Assembly (NCBI RefSeq): GCF_052857255.1
Contig: NC_135497.1
Location: forward strand, 183,062,204-183,126,203
Reading direction: 5' to 3'
DNA: 64,000 nt
Source of the DNA: Amblyomma americanum
Lineage: Eukaryota; Arthropoda; Arachnida; Ixodida; Ixodidae
Below the pieces are notes generated by a model that was not told the DNA's origin, made no database searches, and was given only the letters and a program-made list of their open reading frames with translations. A program made the translations under genes and the position numbers. Each line of letters opens with the position of its first letter. The first letter of the stretch is position 1. Below, piece after piece: positions 10,906-25,192 of this stretch.

Positions 10906-13007
10906 ATCAGGACTAAAGTATGCAGTTGGTCCCCCTATTCCGAGAGTCTGTAGGATCTTGCAGCCGCTCTTACCCTTTGGTTAGCTGATGCTGATCTTCC
11001 GGTTCCTAGATGGACAGCATTTCCTCGCGCCGCTCGATCGTCGGTTCTTCTATCCTTTCTACTTTCGTGTTGTCTCGAGAGGCTCACACCACGTAGAATA
11101 GGCCCGCATCTGTGACACAGTCTGCGCAGTGTGTCTCACAATGCGAGAAGCGTCGGCAGCGGGAATGTCCAACCTTTAGGCTTCGCGGTCAAACCAAGTT
11201 TCGGCGTCGCTGTGAAGCTGCACCGGCGCCAGAGGGAAGCATTCGAACCAGCAGACACATGGCTCATGTAACTCTTAAAACCTCGCCCAATATAAACCAG
11301 GGCTGGTAAGCAGATATCAAGCTTAGATCCAATAAACAGCTGAATTAGCCGCGCTGATCCATAGCCTAAACTGCACTGAAGGCATATATATATGTTGGCC
11401 TGTAGCAGTATGGCGCCGCATTCTGATCAGAAACCGACCACTCATTGAGAAAATTATGCTTTTATAAGCTAGGAAACCAAGAATTGGAAGGTACACTTAA
11501 ACTCCGCCTTAAGGGTAAGACGATATAGCGTAATGGGTTAACTCCTATATATGCAGAAGGTCATTCTGTACTTTGCATACATAGATCCCTGTGAATCCTC
11601 ATACCCCTCGTAATGCAGTGGTGCAGAGGGAAAGCGATGCGCCGCTGCCCTGCGATGGCAGGTGCTCCCAGCGGTGGGCCTTGTGCGACCTCAGGTTGCT
11701 CTTCCTGATGGACCAATCTTTAATTTTAATGCCAACTGCCACTATCGGCGTGGCGGTTTGCTCACTATCCGGTTGACAGGTTGGGATGACGTCGCAAGGT
11801 CACGTGACCTAGGTGGCTCACAAGCCTTGTAGGTTGCTCCTTGTTCACCACCTGCCAGAGCAATGCCCGTGATTTTTCGCTCAGGAAACCAACGCCGACA
11901 ACGCCAACACGGCATTTTCAGGCGAACTGGGCACATAACGCTGTCGCTGTCGCGTTACCATGTGACCGTGATCACCGGATTGCATTTGCGGATCTCCGCG
12001 GATAGCAACGCTTCCTTTCGGTTCAATGTTCTAGCCGATGAATGCCGATGAAATTTCCCGTTCAGCGCGGATAGCAATCACAGTGGATTGACACGCCTGA
12101 ACTACGCTTCGAATCTCCCTTTGGTAATTTTTCTGCCTTGGGCAGTATCCTTTGGCTCATTTACCACCCCTCCTAAAGCGTTATTTTAATGCATGTGGCA
12201 ACTAGCATTGGATCTAGCGACTCCTAAAAAGCGAAGCGCACCTTCCGAGTAATCACTGAAGCGTAGAGCGCCCTTCAGTGCTCGTGACTAGGCGGCGGTG
12301 GAGGCATCAAGGCACCCAATTCTCGACTCAGTCGCTGAGCCAGCTGCTGATGATGTTTTGCCGGAAGCGAGGGGGGGGGGGGGACCCTGCACCTGGTGCA
12401 AGTCTGCCATCACGGTGCTGAGCTGCCTGACACCTGCAACGTGTGCAGTCCAGTTACCTCTTCAAGTGCTCGACGCTGACAAACCACTGGAACGTGCACA
12501 CAAAATACGAAAGAGGAGTGGAAGGCGTAATTCGCTCGTTTCATCTTTCCATGAAAATCCGACGCTCATTTACGCTGGGCGTATCCTTTCGAGCATCTGT
12601 TTTGAACGAAAATCGGGCATTTATGGGTGAACTAAAGGATAATGATGAACAACGAAAATTGCAAACCGTGCATAGACCCTTATTTCCCTTTTGTAGCGCT
12701 CAGAAATGGTCAGCGCGTTGACAGTGCGAATTTTGGACTTCAACTTAAGCTTTTGCTTTCATAGTTAACTGCACTAGCATTTCATTTTATTCTCAGAATT
12801 TTTACAATCTGAATTTGTACTCAAAGCGACAATGCCTGGGAGCGGAACGCAAGTTGCTCTGCTACACCTACGGCTGTGTTGGTAACAACGAAGGAAACGA
12901 AAAATAAAAAGAAAATAAATATAAGATAATTAACAAACATGCTTAGGAGCCAGTTCCCCGCGCACAGGATTACACAGTCAAGAGTGTGAATTAGCGTTGT
13001 TTTTTTA
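10906..13007. other. Anonymous sequence with one old repeat fragment
   Basis: At about 11865-11960 a reverse-oriented relative of the CGACAGCGTTA repeat is visible. A 110-codon plus frame at 12298-12630 contains PCTWCKSAITVLSC but matches nothing I know. It includes a 14-base G run near 12370, so it may be chance. No RNA gene, SINE or LINE motif was recognised in the remainder. Confidence 0.4.
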
Positions 13008-13215
13008 GGTGACAAAAATGGCGCAGTAACTTCCTCGCTTATGAGCAGACACTTCAACCGAGCCCTCAGGGAAGGGAGGAAAGTGGAGGTGAAAGAAGAA
13101 AGAGAGAAAGAGTTGCTGTATTGGAGGGCACCGTAGTAATTTCGAACGCCTGGGGATTATTAACGTGTATACTGATAATGCACAACACACGGACGGGTTA
13201 TGCGTTTCGCGTCCA
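13008..13215 (-). mobile_element. Ruka-like SINE, 5'-truncated
   Basis: Reading plus: AAAATGGCGCAGTAACTTCC, then the CCGAGCCCTCAGGGAAGGGA and GTGAAAGAAGAAAGAGAG blocks, then GCACAACACACGGACGGG. These are the 3' two thirds of the SINE in inverse orientation. The tRNA-like head with A and B boxes is absent, as expected for 5' truncation. Confidence 0.65.
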
Positions 13216-13245
13216 TTCAGAGAGTCTCATAATTTAATTTTTTTT

Positions 13246-13590
13246 TCATCATCTTGACTACGCCCACTGCAGGGCAAAGGCCTAGCCCATGTCTCTCCAA
13301 TTAACCCCTTCCTTTACCAGCTGCGGCCACCCTATGGATGCAAACTTCTTAATCTCATCCGCCCACCCAACTTTCTGCCGTCCCCTGCTACGCTTGTCTT
13401 CTCTCGGAATCCACTCCGTTACCCTTAAGGACCAGCGGTTATCGTGCCTTCGCATTACATGCCCTGCCCAAGCTCATTTCTTCCTCTGGATTTCGACTAG
13501 GATGATATTAACCCGCGTTATTTCCCTCACCCACTCTGCCCGCTTCCGGTCTCTTAACGTTACGCCTTTAAGTTTTCTTTCCATAGAAAT
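13246..13590 (-). mobile_element. RTE-type LINE, 3' terminal fragment
   Basis: Begins on the plus side with a CATCATCTTGACTACGCCCA segment and continues with GGGCAAAGGCCTAGCCCATG. This matches the 3' region of the RTE copy at 4606-4990, including GGATTTCGACTAGGATG. Only the C-terminal coding part and 3' end remain; homology stops near 13590. A severe 5' truncation is typical of LINE insertion. Confidence 0.8.
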
Positions 13591-14177
13591 GCAGCACAAA
13601 ACAGACGACAGAGGAAAAGGTTAGACGCAAAAATGAGCGCTGCTCCCGATCTGCGCACTGAGGATGCGTGGGGCCATTGGACGTAGCGAATTCAGAACCG
13701 CGAGGTCGCAACGGCATTCATGCTCTGTTGGTGCTGGCTAGGCGGTCGGTGGCCCGGCTTCATTCTCAGTTCAGCTTTCTAATGGTACTTTAAGCTGCGG
13801 GGGTTCTGAAATGGCAAACCGTTTGTATATATGTATATTTTTTTACTTTTGTACCCAGTAATGTGGATACGCGCATGCTTGCACGATTCACCGTAAGAAG
13901 CGGAATGAGAGAGCACCGGCTTCCATGTTTTCTGCCCAGTGGTAAGGCGGATATGCTTTGAGGTGTGCTGAAAAATATCTGAGAAGTGCCACAGCTATGC
14001 ACCATTTGACTCATTACAGAAAAAGTTTCACCGTGCGGGTCATCACGCATGTAGTACATGAGGCGTCGGCAAGAAAGGTCATATTTTAGCGTCTTTCATT
14101 GTAGCGCTCATGGTGAAGCTGTGGCATACAGACGTGATATGCAGCTGAATTGGTATTAACAGTATACGCACTTCCAC
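13591..14177. other. Anonymous sequence
   Basis: An 89-codon minus frame (13790-14059) has no recognisable motif. No repeat relationship was noticed within this window. Confidence 0.4.
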
Positions 14178-14208
<31 letters not shown>

Positions 14209-15260
14209 TTTATTGATAGGAAAGGCAGAGAGGTTAATTGGCCTGAAAAATAAATATCTGGCCTGCTACTCTGCTCTGGGGGACGGGAAGAGGAGATAAA
14301 AGAAGGTCACGATGGGGGACGATGATGATGGGAGGAGGCAAATGAAAAACTACTTAAAAAAAAGAAAAAACAAGGCACACTTTCTGACATCACCAACGCG
14401 AGACAAGGTCCGTGTCGCTCAAAAAGCGTGAGAGCGCTCGCGTTGCCTTTACAGTTCTAAAACTATCTGGCCAAGCGCCGAGGATCAAATCCTCAGAGAG
14501 GAGCGATGTGTCCATGGCTTCAGAGCAGATGCGAGTATGAGTCTTTCACGTGCATACGCTGGACACGCCACTAAAACATGTTCTATAGTCCCTAGCACGC
14601 CACATGTGGTACATTCCGGGGAGTCCGCTTGTCCTTTTAAGTGCAAGTATTTGCGCGTGAATGCCACGTTTAAACGTAGTCTACGGATAACGCATGCAAT
14701 AGGGCGAGGTATTCCGCGAGGAACTGAAAAGGTCGTCGTCGGATCTAGCCGTTTAAGGCGGATGTGGCGGGCGTCTGGCAGGGCCCAGTACCTAGCCGTC
14801 GCCCTCCTCATCAATTCCGAAAGGAGACAAGTTGTGTCCACTATAGAGAACGGTACAGCTGTACGCAGGCCACTGCTGAAGGCGCTCCTTGCTTCAGCGT
14901 CGGCGGTCTCATTTCCATCGAGTCCGCAGTGTCCGGGGATCCACTGAAACACTATACGGTGGCCGTTTCCCTGAGCAAATGATACGAGACTAATGATATC
15001 AAGAGCCAGAGCTTGGTAGGCTGTGTGGCGTAGGAAGGATCCTAAAATGTGTAGCGCAGGTTTACAGTCGGTGAAAATGCACCACTCCTGAGGCGGTTCT
15101 CCGCAGATTTGGCGAATCGATTCCCGAAGGCCCACAAGCTCTGCAGCGGTTGAAGTAGACTTGTGTCCCAAAATCAATCTGCGGGTAGCAATCCCTACAC
15201 TTCCACGAGGCAAACGTTCAACCAGCTGATGTGGGTTCGTCATGATTATGCATGCCTTAA
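14178..15260 (-). mobile_element. RNase-H-bearing LINE, 5'-truncated, with (CT)n end
   Basis: The 3' end on the minus strand runs through CAATAAACCCCCCCCC into (CT)n (plus 14178-14213). The 3' UTR is 14214-14484, and coding sequence lies 5' of it. The upstream reverse transcriptase is missing. It is a different family from the RTE and CR1-like elements in the window and probably belongs to the I/R1-like group because of the RNase H domain. Confidence 0.75.
14485..15258 (-). pseudogene. LINE RNase H plus C-terminal zinc-finger region
   Basis: The minus frame continues upstream to 15453, but only about 15258 to 14485 looks like LINE protein. Order: HKSTSTAAELVGLRESI (RNase H catalytic Glu), WCIFTDCKPALHIL (catalytic Asp), FQWIPGHCGLDGNETADAEA (catalytic His and last Asp). 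About 100 residues further on is CTTCGVLGTIEHVLVAC, the C-terminal Cys/His motif of this LINE group. The first RNase H Asp (usually in a DGS motif) is not visible and the reverse transcriptase is absent. The open frame suggests a comparatively young copy. RNase H would remove the RNA strand during target-primed reverse transcription. Confidence 0.8.
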
Positions 15261-17032
<1,772 letters not shown>

Positions 17033-17467
17033 TTGTTCGGCAACACGGTGATTTAGCCCCACTGCACTTTGTTTGAAAGCAGCAGCATCAAAAGCTGGTG
17101 CGCCACCAGTACTGGTGCCTTATAAAACACTGCGCGGAATGCTACCCTTGCCGTGCTGCCTTATTAAAACCAGTGCGACATGCGTCGTCTGGCCCGGCGT
17201 AACTCTTCTAAAACCGTGCCATAGATACCGTAATAACTTTGGGGCTAGTATCATCATCTGTCCCCATGTTTGTTTACAAACGTCAAAACCGTGTATAGAT
17301 CGTTTGTCCTGTGTGTAACGCGAACGGCAACAAAAAAAAATAAAGAAGGAAATGAAAAATAACAATTCTGCATACAGGCTTCGTGTCTGCTGGCTGGTAT
17401 GTCTGCTGCCTGGTCCGTCGGTTGCCAGCAGTTTAAATGCTGCTTCAACTAAACAAAAAGAAGCACA

Positions 17468-17857
17468 CTAGAAATAGTTATTTCCCGTTGCTAACATCAG
17501 GAAGCGTAACCATATGAGAAGTTGCTGCTGTATACCAGCTACATTTCCCGCGATTTTTGCATGCAAGGGCGCCCACTTAAATTCGGCAACGGAACCGCTG
17601 ACACCCAGAAACTTAGCGAGAAAGGAAACCTTTCTATTTGGCTCTCGTCGTGGTCGAAACTGCTCTGGAGGCGACACGAAATGGAGCGGCGGTCCGTGAT
17701 CAACACAACTGTCTATTCTTGACCGGAGGGAGCTCCAAAACAGCTTCGGCCGCAGACTAGGCCACTGTACCATCCAGACAGATAACCAGTATGTACACAT
17801 CACGCGGTATGGCAACATAGCTGCTCCGCACTTGTCTGTCGCGGCAAGCATTAGCAC
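17468..17857 (-). other. Minus-strand open frame conserved in blocks A and B
   Basis: The segment SCVDHGPPLHFVSPPEQF and the following PRREPN, VSFLAK, VSGSVAEFKWAPLHAK stretches are almost identical in the frame at 50528-50770. Both remain open across about 70 codons. The product is not recognised. It may be a decayed exon or chance retention because the duplication is young here. The neighbouring sequence (17330-17345) has an A-rich tract with AATAAAG, like the end of a retroposed sequence. Confidence 0.3.
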
Positions 17858-18349
17858 AGAAATGTAGAATGCCCCCTCTTCGATTGTCAGATCTCTTCTC
17901 CCTTTTAACTGCTACAATATACCTCTCTCTAAAAACGGGTTCGGTAAGCACTTCGTGGGAGTTACATTGCCTCTGACCTTGCTTTCATGAGTGGAGTCCT
18001 CTTCGGTCGCACCTTATTTGTTCGTTCTCCGCTAAGTACTGCATCGTTTTAATTTTTTAAGGAGACCTTGTTCCCGGTTGCGTCACTCAAAAATAAGAAT
18101 GGCAGAGCACTGCAGTCTGCTGCAGTGGAGAAATGCGAAAGCATTTACGTCTGAACGTCAGCATCTTTTTTTTTGCGCGTCATTATTGTCACGTTACAGT
18201 CATCACGTGACCCTTGGATGACGTCAGCAACTTTTTTCGCAATTCATCGTTGTCTAACATCACTACACATCTCCAACACACTTTACCGTCGTACACACCA
18301 CAACGCGTTCACTTCGTGCCCCTTTAACACGATTTAAAAAAACGACTTC

Positions 18350-19190
18350 TCGTGGCGCACAGAATTTTTTATACTTTTTTCGAGACCATTTGTTTCTCCC
18401 TCTGGAGGCTGGTGGAGCTGGTCTTCATGACTTGCATGTTCGTCAGATTGTTTCAAGGCTTTACTTTTTTAAAACAGCAAACCGTCCTTCCTGCTAGCTG
18501 TGTTAAACAGGCGATTAGGTGCTCATTTGCCTATTCTGTTTGCGTCCACTGGCATAGGAGAGTGGGGACTTTGTAGGGCTTTCTTAAGTCACCGGCACAT
18601 TATATTTGCTCACTTTACGGTTTTCCTTCGAATTCCTCCAGAAGACAGATTGCTAAAGTCCTGACTGGGACGTTGATTCCTGTACCGATGTATTGGCAGC
18701 CTTACCTCCCCTTTCTAGACAACAGCGGGTGCAACGGAACTTGTTCAATCGGCTGCAGACTTCCTTGTTTAAACTTAACACGTCAACTTTACCTGTCAAA
18801 ACGTGGCTTCGCGAAAAAGGGACTTTTGTGCCATAGTCAATGAACCATCGCTTGTGTCAGCAGCCAGAAAATATTGATCATTGTTTTGTGTCTTGACGTG
18901 ATGCCGTACTTTTTTTTTGACATTCTTCAACGGAGTCTCAAAAAGGGCATTGAGATTACACCCTATACTACAAGATTTTTGCCTAAAGTGGAAGGTTCCA
19001 AGGCACTGTTTAATCTTTTACTGCTCATGGGACTGTTTAGCCTGTGGAAGAGCCGCCACGTTCATCGAAGTCTCTGTTAAGAGAGCAGTGTGCTGCGGTG
19101 CGGGGGGTACATGCTGCGCAGGACCGACATACTGGATGCATGCTTGTGTCTCCCGGAATTTTGATGTGCGGGCAAAGTGAGAGCAGGATG
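18350..19190 (+). pseudogene. LINE C-terminal coding remnant (block A copy)
   Basis: Plus-strand translation in pieces: HRIFYTFFETICFSLWRLVE at 18355, then TLPVKTWLREKGL at about 18785-18830, a Cys-rich segment that is damaged here, DILQRSLKKGIEITPY, and LLLMGLFSLWKSR at about 19015. This is the C-terminal part, with a zf-RVT-like Cys/His region, of a non-LTR retrotransposon. In-frame stops and shifts are numerous. The same insertion is in block B (51640-52550), so it is older than the duplication. Confidence 0.55.
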
Positions 19191-20599
19191 CTGGTGTGAC
19201 TGTGCATGACGGGTTGCGGGATGCGACCTCGTTAAGTCGGGATTGAAGCCTGTAAGGTCGGGTGTACTTCCATGCAATGAGGAAAAATACCCTTCGTGGC
19301 GTATGTGTTGCGTGCCCGCCTGACACACGGAGGGCCTGGTTTCGAGCCGCAATGCTTGCAAATGTTTTTTCGAATGGTCCTTTTCGTGCGGACAGGGTCT
19401 GATGACATGCTCAGGCGACATGCTCAGGCGACACTCTCTGCTTACAGGTCCTGTATACGTCAGTCATGAGGCAAGAAATGCTTCCGCATTAAGTTATGGC
19501 ATCACTCCTTCTTGATAACGGTTCATGATTTAAAGTTCGTAAGGAGGCCAGGATAAAATCCATTTTATTTATCTTGCTCTAACGGCAGATGACTGGAGGT
19601 TTAAAATCTTTCTCGAGAAATCGAAGCAGCACGAAAAAACGGGGACGAAAAAGAGACACATACGACATACGACAGGCTGCTTCGTTTTCTCAAGATGGAT
19701 CATTACCAACTGGCCCAAGCTTCGGTACTTTTGCATAAAATCTTTCAAATCTTAAGTTGTTGTCTCAAGGATTTTTCGGGACGTATATTTGAGGAACTGC
19801 ATAGTGCTCGTGGCCTGATGTACAATCATGATTATTTTTCAAATGAATCGGTAGCCAACGTATATTTCATTTACTATTCCCGCCTTCAGTAAGCGCGCCA
19901 TCGAACCACAGCGCAAAGCATAGGCTTTTTTCCTTGCGCACTGCAACGCCCACGGCCCAGTAAGAAAAAATTGTTTTTTCGTACTTATGGTGTATCATAC
20001 ACTGCGAGTCCATAGGCTGCTAAGCACTAAAAGCATATTGCAGGAAAAATACGTACATCGAACTGTCTAGAGATTAACACGCAGGTTTGACCGATTACGT
20101 TTGCAAGCCGTTGCGATCACTCGAGCGTTGACACAAGCGGAGTTCATGCCTAGGCACACCATTAAACACGTGGTCATCGCAGAAATTCCGGTATTTTCGG
20201 TCCTTAGGCAGTCGATGTGCTCTTATGAGTTCCAAAATTTCCTGTCACTATATTCTTTAAGAAAATTGTCGAGGTCAGCTTACAATCTAAGGTCATTCTC
20301 CAGCGAGATCTAGCTGTATTACAGTGCTAAGCGGCTAAGATTAGCTCAATGGGGTTTTCTGCTTTCAGTAACTGCAGGCGTGGCTTCTCGATTACAATAA
20401 AAAATACAAGCAATGCACAGTTGTTGCGACCACAACATTTTTTTAATTGCTTTCCGCAATGCCGGACTGTTACCTATAGTGGTCGCTGAGATGAGTGTAT
20501 CAATGCACTCCATGCCAAGCACAACGGTGCAAGTATGCTGAAACGCTAGGTTAATTCCCGTATCTCACGGTGTCGTGGGCTAAGGCTGCATTCGAAAGT
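19191..20599. other. Block A non-coding sequence
   Basis: Paralogous to B 52550-53269 and 56925-57390. Homology pauses at about 20058-20124, where B holds its LINE and Penelope-like insertions. No gene, RNA or SINE signal was found. Confidence 0.5.
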
Positions 20600-21300
20600 A
20601 GCTGCAATCCCAAATCATGAACTTCTTTGATGAACTGCCTGTAGGTAGCTCCTACACTCTAAACAGAAATGAGTAAAAAGGAAGTAAAATGTCTTCTGAC
20701 GAACTCCCTTTTTAGGTGGTGCCTCCATGGGACATGCCCATAAAATATGTGTTTAATCGGCCTTTTGGCCACATAGTTTACATATCGGGGAGTATGGGCC
20801 AGAAACATGGCCGCATATAGCGCCGGGTAAGGGAATGATCCCGATTCAAGTTGCCTCCGTAGGATTTCTTAGGCTTCGGTTACAGACTTGTATCCCTGAG
20901 GGTCTGAGCTATAGAGGGCAGGATGTTGCAATTCTTAGACATAAAACCATGCGATCCCTCGCGGTCCTCAGCGAATGGGGAAGATGTTGCTCCCTTGCGT
21001 GATCCGTTAATCCTCGGGATGTATTGTGGGCAGCCTCGTAATCGCGGAGTGAGGAGGTGCGCACGTGCACCCATATGAACTGCATAGGCCGCGTGCACTG
21101 CTGGAGAAAGCGCTTAAGAAATCAGATAGCGATGGCGGATAACCGTGCCTTGGCGTAGTAACGAATGGCTGATCCTGAAAAGAAAGAAAACTCAAGGGTG
21201 AAAGATGCAAATGCTTTGAAGGACGGCAGGTATTCGAGGAGAGCCGTTGGTTAAGATAAGCGAAGGGTACAAGAAGACTGTCGCCCAGCAAAGACGGGCC
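20600..21300 (-). mobile_element. LINE 3' fragment with C-x2-C...H-x5-C motif
   Basis: The minus-strand translation near 20700-20800 reads YSPICKLCGQKAD, then a stop (TTA on plus at 20753-20755), then THILWACPMEAPPKKGVRQ. This is a typical C-terminal Cys/His motif of I/R1-like LINEs. Farther 5' (20880-21290) are GC-rich minus frames of 72 and 94 codons. The whole stretch with its flanks up to about 21498 is missing from block B. Block C retains sequence matching 21465-21498, so B probably lost it by deletion. Confidence 0.55.
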
Positions 21301-22660
21301 CGCAGCCGATCATTCCAAGTGTTGCCAGTATCTTAACTGCCAGTGTTGAACTGCCATCAACTTCAGTCAGTGTGCCATGGATACAGAACACTCTGCTCAC
21401 GCATTGACCTCTTCGGGGGCCCCATAACTTTAAATAAAGAGTGGTGCTCCCTCTAGGTAGTGAAAATCGCGAAAAGTTGCAAAGGCGTTAGACGGAAGCA
21501 TCAGGACAAGAAGACGCATTGTTCATCTAACTAAAAACCCCAAGAACCAACCCAGCCAGGTAATCCATAGCTTAATAGAACATTGAGAGCAAATAGAAGT
21601 TGACCTGTATAGATGGAGTACCGCGCTTTAAGCGAAAAGAGACCACTCTCCGCTAAAACGGAATTTTTATAAGCTAGAAAAAACCATAAAACGAAATACA
21701 GGTGTCGCCATCCCCGGCCGATTTCGCATGTAAAATGCGCACGTCGACATCGAAGCTTGGGCGTGGATCCCAGAGGCTGCGCAAAAACGTTATTCACTTC
21801 AAACAGTGGCAACCCGCCCTTTTCGGTAACGGCGTCACGAGTTCGAATGGGCTAATGGCGTCTTCGCACTTGGCTCTCTTTCCACTACGACACCCAAGCC
21901 GGCGAAAAAATACCCCCAAAACGACGCAAAAAACTGCAACGGTGCGGCCCACAGAGAGGCGCTTGATTTATATGAACTATAGGAACCACGCGCTGCGCTT
22001 GCTAATGCGAAGTCGGCGATATTCTGCCGACTTCAGCTGCGCGCTACTGACGCGCCGAGTTTAACGCAGTTTTTGAAGCGTAACAGAAAAGGGTGAAAAG
22101 CTTGGATGGTAGCATAATATTATACTATCTCTGATATTGCGTACTGCTTTCAACTTCTTCCGTGTAGATAAGTGCTTGAGCGCAGCTTTGATTGCTGGAA
22201 AAATAAAACACCATGGTCGTGAGACGGAGCGATTGCCAGCGGAGAATGGTCAAGCACATACAACGCTCACCTCATTCTCTGGGTTTTTCCAACCAAACCA
22301 ATCTTTTTTTCCTGATATTTTCATAAAGAAGTACGGTACGGCGGAAACGTGGGATTCACGCACCGTAGGTACGCTATAATTTGTCTAGATTACAGCACAG
22401 CACAATTACCTCTCAAAAGAAATTCTGGGGCTGCATTACGTACCGCTCTCAGCACTATAACGCTCACAATTCCCCGCTCCTATTGGTCGGTCTTGGCCGG
22501 CGGACAAATGAATTTTTGCGTCACCGGCGGCTTCGATTCACGTAGTGAACACTGCTGCAGTGATAACGTTGCGAACTTAATTATGCGGGCTGAATGTGAC
22601 TGAAACATGCGAGCGAAAAACGTAGCCCCTTTAGTACGCCCACAATCTTTGCGAGGGAAA
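21301..22660. other. Block A core shared with blocks B and C
   Basis: Sequence shared by all three paralogues (21465-22410), with no convincing coding signal; the plus frame 21702-22064 is not conserved. The empty sites for the SINE of block C (about 21544-21554) and for the hairpin insertion of block B (21794-21805, TCACTTCAAACA) lie here. After about 22430 homology with C ends while B continues. This may be the left edge of the Harbinger-like element. Confidence 0.55.
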
Positions 22661-24214
22661 ATGGCGGCAAACGTAGCAGCGTACTGCGGCGGCGCGAGTA
22701 ACGAGTTTCGACGCGAGTTTCGCTTGGACAAGGACACTGCATGGCGGTCGTGTCAAGTAATTGCCTATGAACTGGAAGGTTTGCGAGAAATTGCGCTGTC
22801 AGTGGAGCGGCAGGCCTTCTGTGTGCGTTTCACTTTTTCGCCAGCGACGGTTTTCAAACCGCGTCGGGATAGTGCAACCGATGGTGAGCAAATGTGTAGG
22901 GCAGGTTGCCGAAGCCTTCGTGAAGGTTGGGTCGCGGAACGGGTGGGTTCGCTTTCCGGCGACCCCGAAGGGAAGGCGGTGGCGAAGGAGAGCTTCCATC
23001 ACCACGGTAGCATCCCCGGCGTCGTTGGGTGTGTCGATGGCACACTAATCGCCATCAAGGCGTCTCGGGCAATGCTGCACACAGGGCAGCCTTCTGGATC
23101 CGCAAGGGCTATTACGCCTTGAACACCATGATAGTGAGTAGACTTCATCCTCTGCTGTTTTCGACTGCATGTCTTCGGCTCTAAGTCCGTGCCGCGACAG
23201 CGGAAGTTCATGCCTAAACCTGTGTTGTATCTGTTCTTTTCTTTCAAGTCTGCGACTCCAACCTTCGAATACTGGTCGGTGAACCCCGCTGCCCCGGCTC
23301 GTGCTACGACGCGTTCGCGTGGCGCTACTCGTGGCATCGGTTTGAGGTGGTGAGATGCATGTTGGAGGAAAATGAAAATTGATTTTTGAGGAAAGGAAAT
23401 GACGCTGTAACCGCCTTACCTATCTCAGCGGACACCCGAACCACACTGTAAGGGAGGGATGAAGGAGGGAGTGAAAGAAGAAAGGAAGAAAGAGTTGCCG
23501 CAGTGGAGGTGTCCAGAACGAATCAGACCACCTGGGGATCTTCAAGGTGCACCGACATCGCACAGCACACGGGCCATTTTGCGTTTCGCCTCCATCCAAA
23601 CGTGGTCGCCGCGGTCGGGTACGAACTTTGGTACTCCGGCTTAGTAGACGAGCGCCTTAACCAGTGAGCCACCGCGGCGGGTGCATGTTGGAGGGCGGGG
23701 AGTTTCTTCGGGGTAAGCAGTAAGAAAGCCCTGTCTCGGTGACATATATCGAGCTACAGTGGTCCGTATGCACTGAAGCTACCAGAATGTGACGTGCTCG
23801 TTGCACTTGGGAATACGCATTGCGGTACGATACATCCGCCTTGAGCGAGTTGCTCCTGTGTTACTGAGTGCAGCAGAAACACAAGGAACATAAAGCATTG
23901 TTGAAATGCATAGTATTCCAGGCTTAAACCAAGCCAGAATGCCTTTGTACGGCACTTGTGGCGTGTTGGAAATAGCAGTGAATCGTTTACATCAACATGA
24001 GCTTCCAAAGGTGTCCTTTCAACGGTGTTTGCCTAAACATCTGAGTCGCGCAAAGGTTTCAGACGCTACAAGCCGGAGCGAGCGGATGTCCCCTGCCCCT
24101 GAAGACAATGGCCCGCCTCACCTCTACTTCCGGGGGAAAGCTGTGCATGCTCATGTGAGCCAGCTGCGGAGAAACTGTCTCCAGCGGCGACTGGTACAGT
24201 TGCACGGGCGATAA
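22661..24214 (+). pseudogene. PIF/Harbinger (HARBI1-like) transposase pseudogene, block A
   Basis: The first exon starts at ATG 22661: FRREFRLDKDTAW, then YELEGLREIALSVERQAFC. After a frame change comes VSKCVGQVAEAFVKVGSRNG and WVRFPATP. After another change comes GSIPGVVGCVDGTLIAIKA; the GCVDGT Asp (codon 23036-23038) is the first catalytic residue of this DDE family. A further shift gives RKGYYALNTMI, ending at a GTGAGT donor at 23134. A SINE sits in the following intron. The last exon (about 23945-24214) includes PAPEDNGPPHLYFRGKAV and ends LVQLHGR at a TAA; AATAAA lies at about 24613. At least three frameshifts and missing middle exons make it dead. Identification is by motif memory. Confidence 0.65.
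23369..23681 (-). mobile_element. Ruka-like SINE with 13-bp TSD, block A copy
   Basis: Full-length minus-strand SINE inside the Harbinger-like intron. Direct repeats TGCATGTTGGAGG lie at 23356-23368 and 23682-23694. The B box is decayed to GGTCGGGTACGAACTT (plus) and the A box region reads CCAGTGAGCCACC on plus. The same insertion is present in block B (59030-59344), showing it is older than the duplication. Confidence 0.85.
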
Positions 24215-24984
24215 CATAGGAAATGAACTCGCCGGCCAAGCCTTTGCAGGCAAGGCAATGTCCAGCCAATGCTTGTGTGTATGTCGTGGTTGTTTTGGCT
24301 GCAGCTAGGGAAGTGGCAGTTTTTTTGTTTCTTGTTCGCGCTGTGTGTCTGGAAGTCTGCAGTGGCAACGAAGCAAGCGTGCACACCAGCTGCCATATCA
24401 TCATAGAGTTCCCCGCGCAGCCACTTCAGTCCCGGTCTCCACTTGAAATTCGAGCCGAAACAACTCCTCCAGCAAGCCAAAAGCATCTTCATGCACCCTC
24501 CTATGCCGTTGCCCGTGTGGACCCAGCTGGCCCTCCACTGCCGTCATCTTGCAGCCTGCCTGAGCTGTGTGGAGAGCCACCTGTGCTCGCTGTTTGCATG
24601 ACAAAGCACGTGAATAAATAGTGTAATGTTGAAGCAAGGAGGGCAATGTTTGATGAAATCAGAAAGTACCACTGAAGCTTTATTTAGTGCATCCTGCGCC
24701 ATTTCACATAGGCGGTCACATGAGCACACGCATTAGCAAAACATATTGCATGCCATAACATTGACAATAATTCCATATGTCTTGTCAAGGGCAACACAAA
24801 TTTTCATGTTGACATGATAAAAGCAGATTGCAAGACTACAAGCTCAACTGGCAATTATCACAGCTTGTGCAGGCAAAAAAGCCAAATTTTGCAGTAAGTG
24901 CACAAATTTAGTACACAAGTAGTGCAATGCTCAGTAAGCACTACATAATAGATTTTACATGACTACAAAACTTTAACATGTACC
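24215..24984. other. Sequence between Harbinger-like 3' end and LINE remnant
   Basis: Well conserved with B 59957-60745. A 132-codon plus frame (24223-24621) and two minus frames remain open in both paralogues, probably because of high identity and GC content rather than coding function. No domain was recognised. After 24640 the sequence becomes AT-rich. Confidence 0.4.
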
Positions 24985-25192
24985 AAAGCGTTGATATAGA
25001 TGATGTAGCCAAAATTTTGTTATTTATGCAGAAGACACGACATTACTATTTTCTGCCACTTTGCCCAATCAAGTAATTAACCAGGCAAACAGAGCACTGA
25101 TAAATATTGAAAAATGGTCTAAATGAAACAAGTTCAATGTAAATGCTAATAAAACAAAAGCTGTTTCCTTTCGTCCAAAAAATAGAAATGTA

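Noticed and set aside
24223..24646. Overlapping 80-130-codon frames on both strands after the Harbinger-like last exon
   Set aside because: Preserved in both blocks on both strands, as expected from overall identity; no domain and no splice logic.
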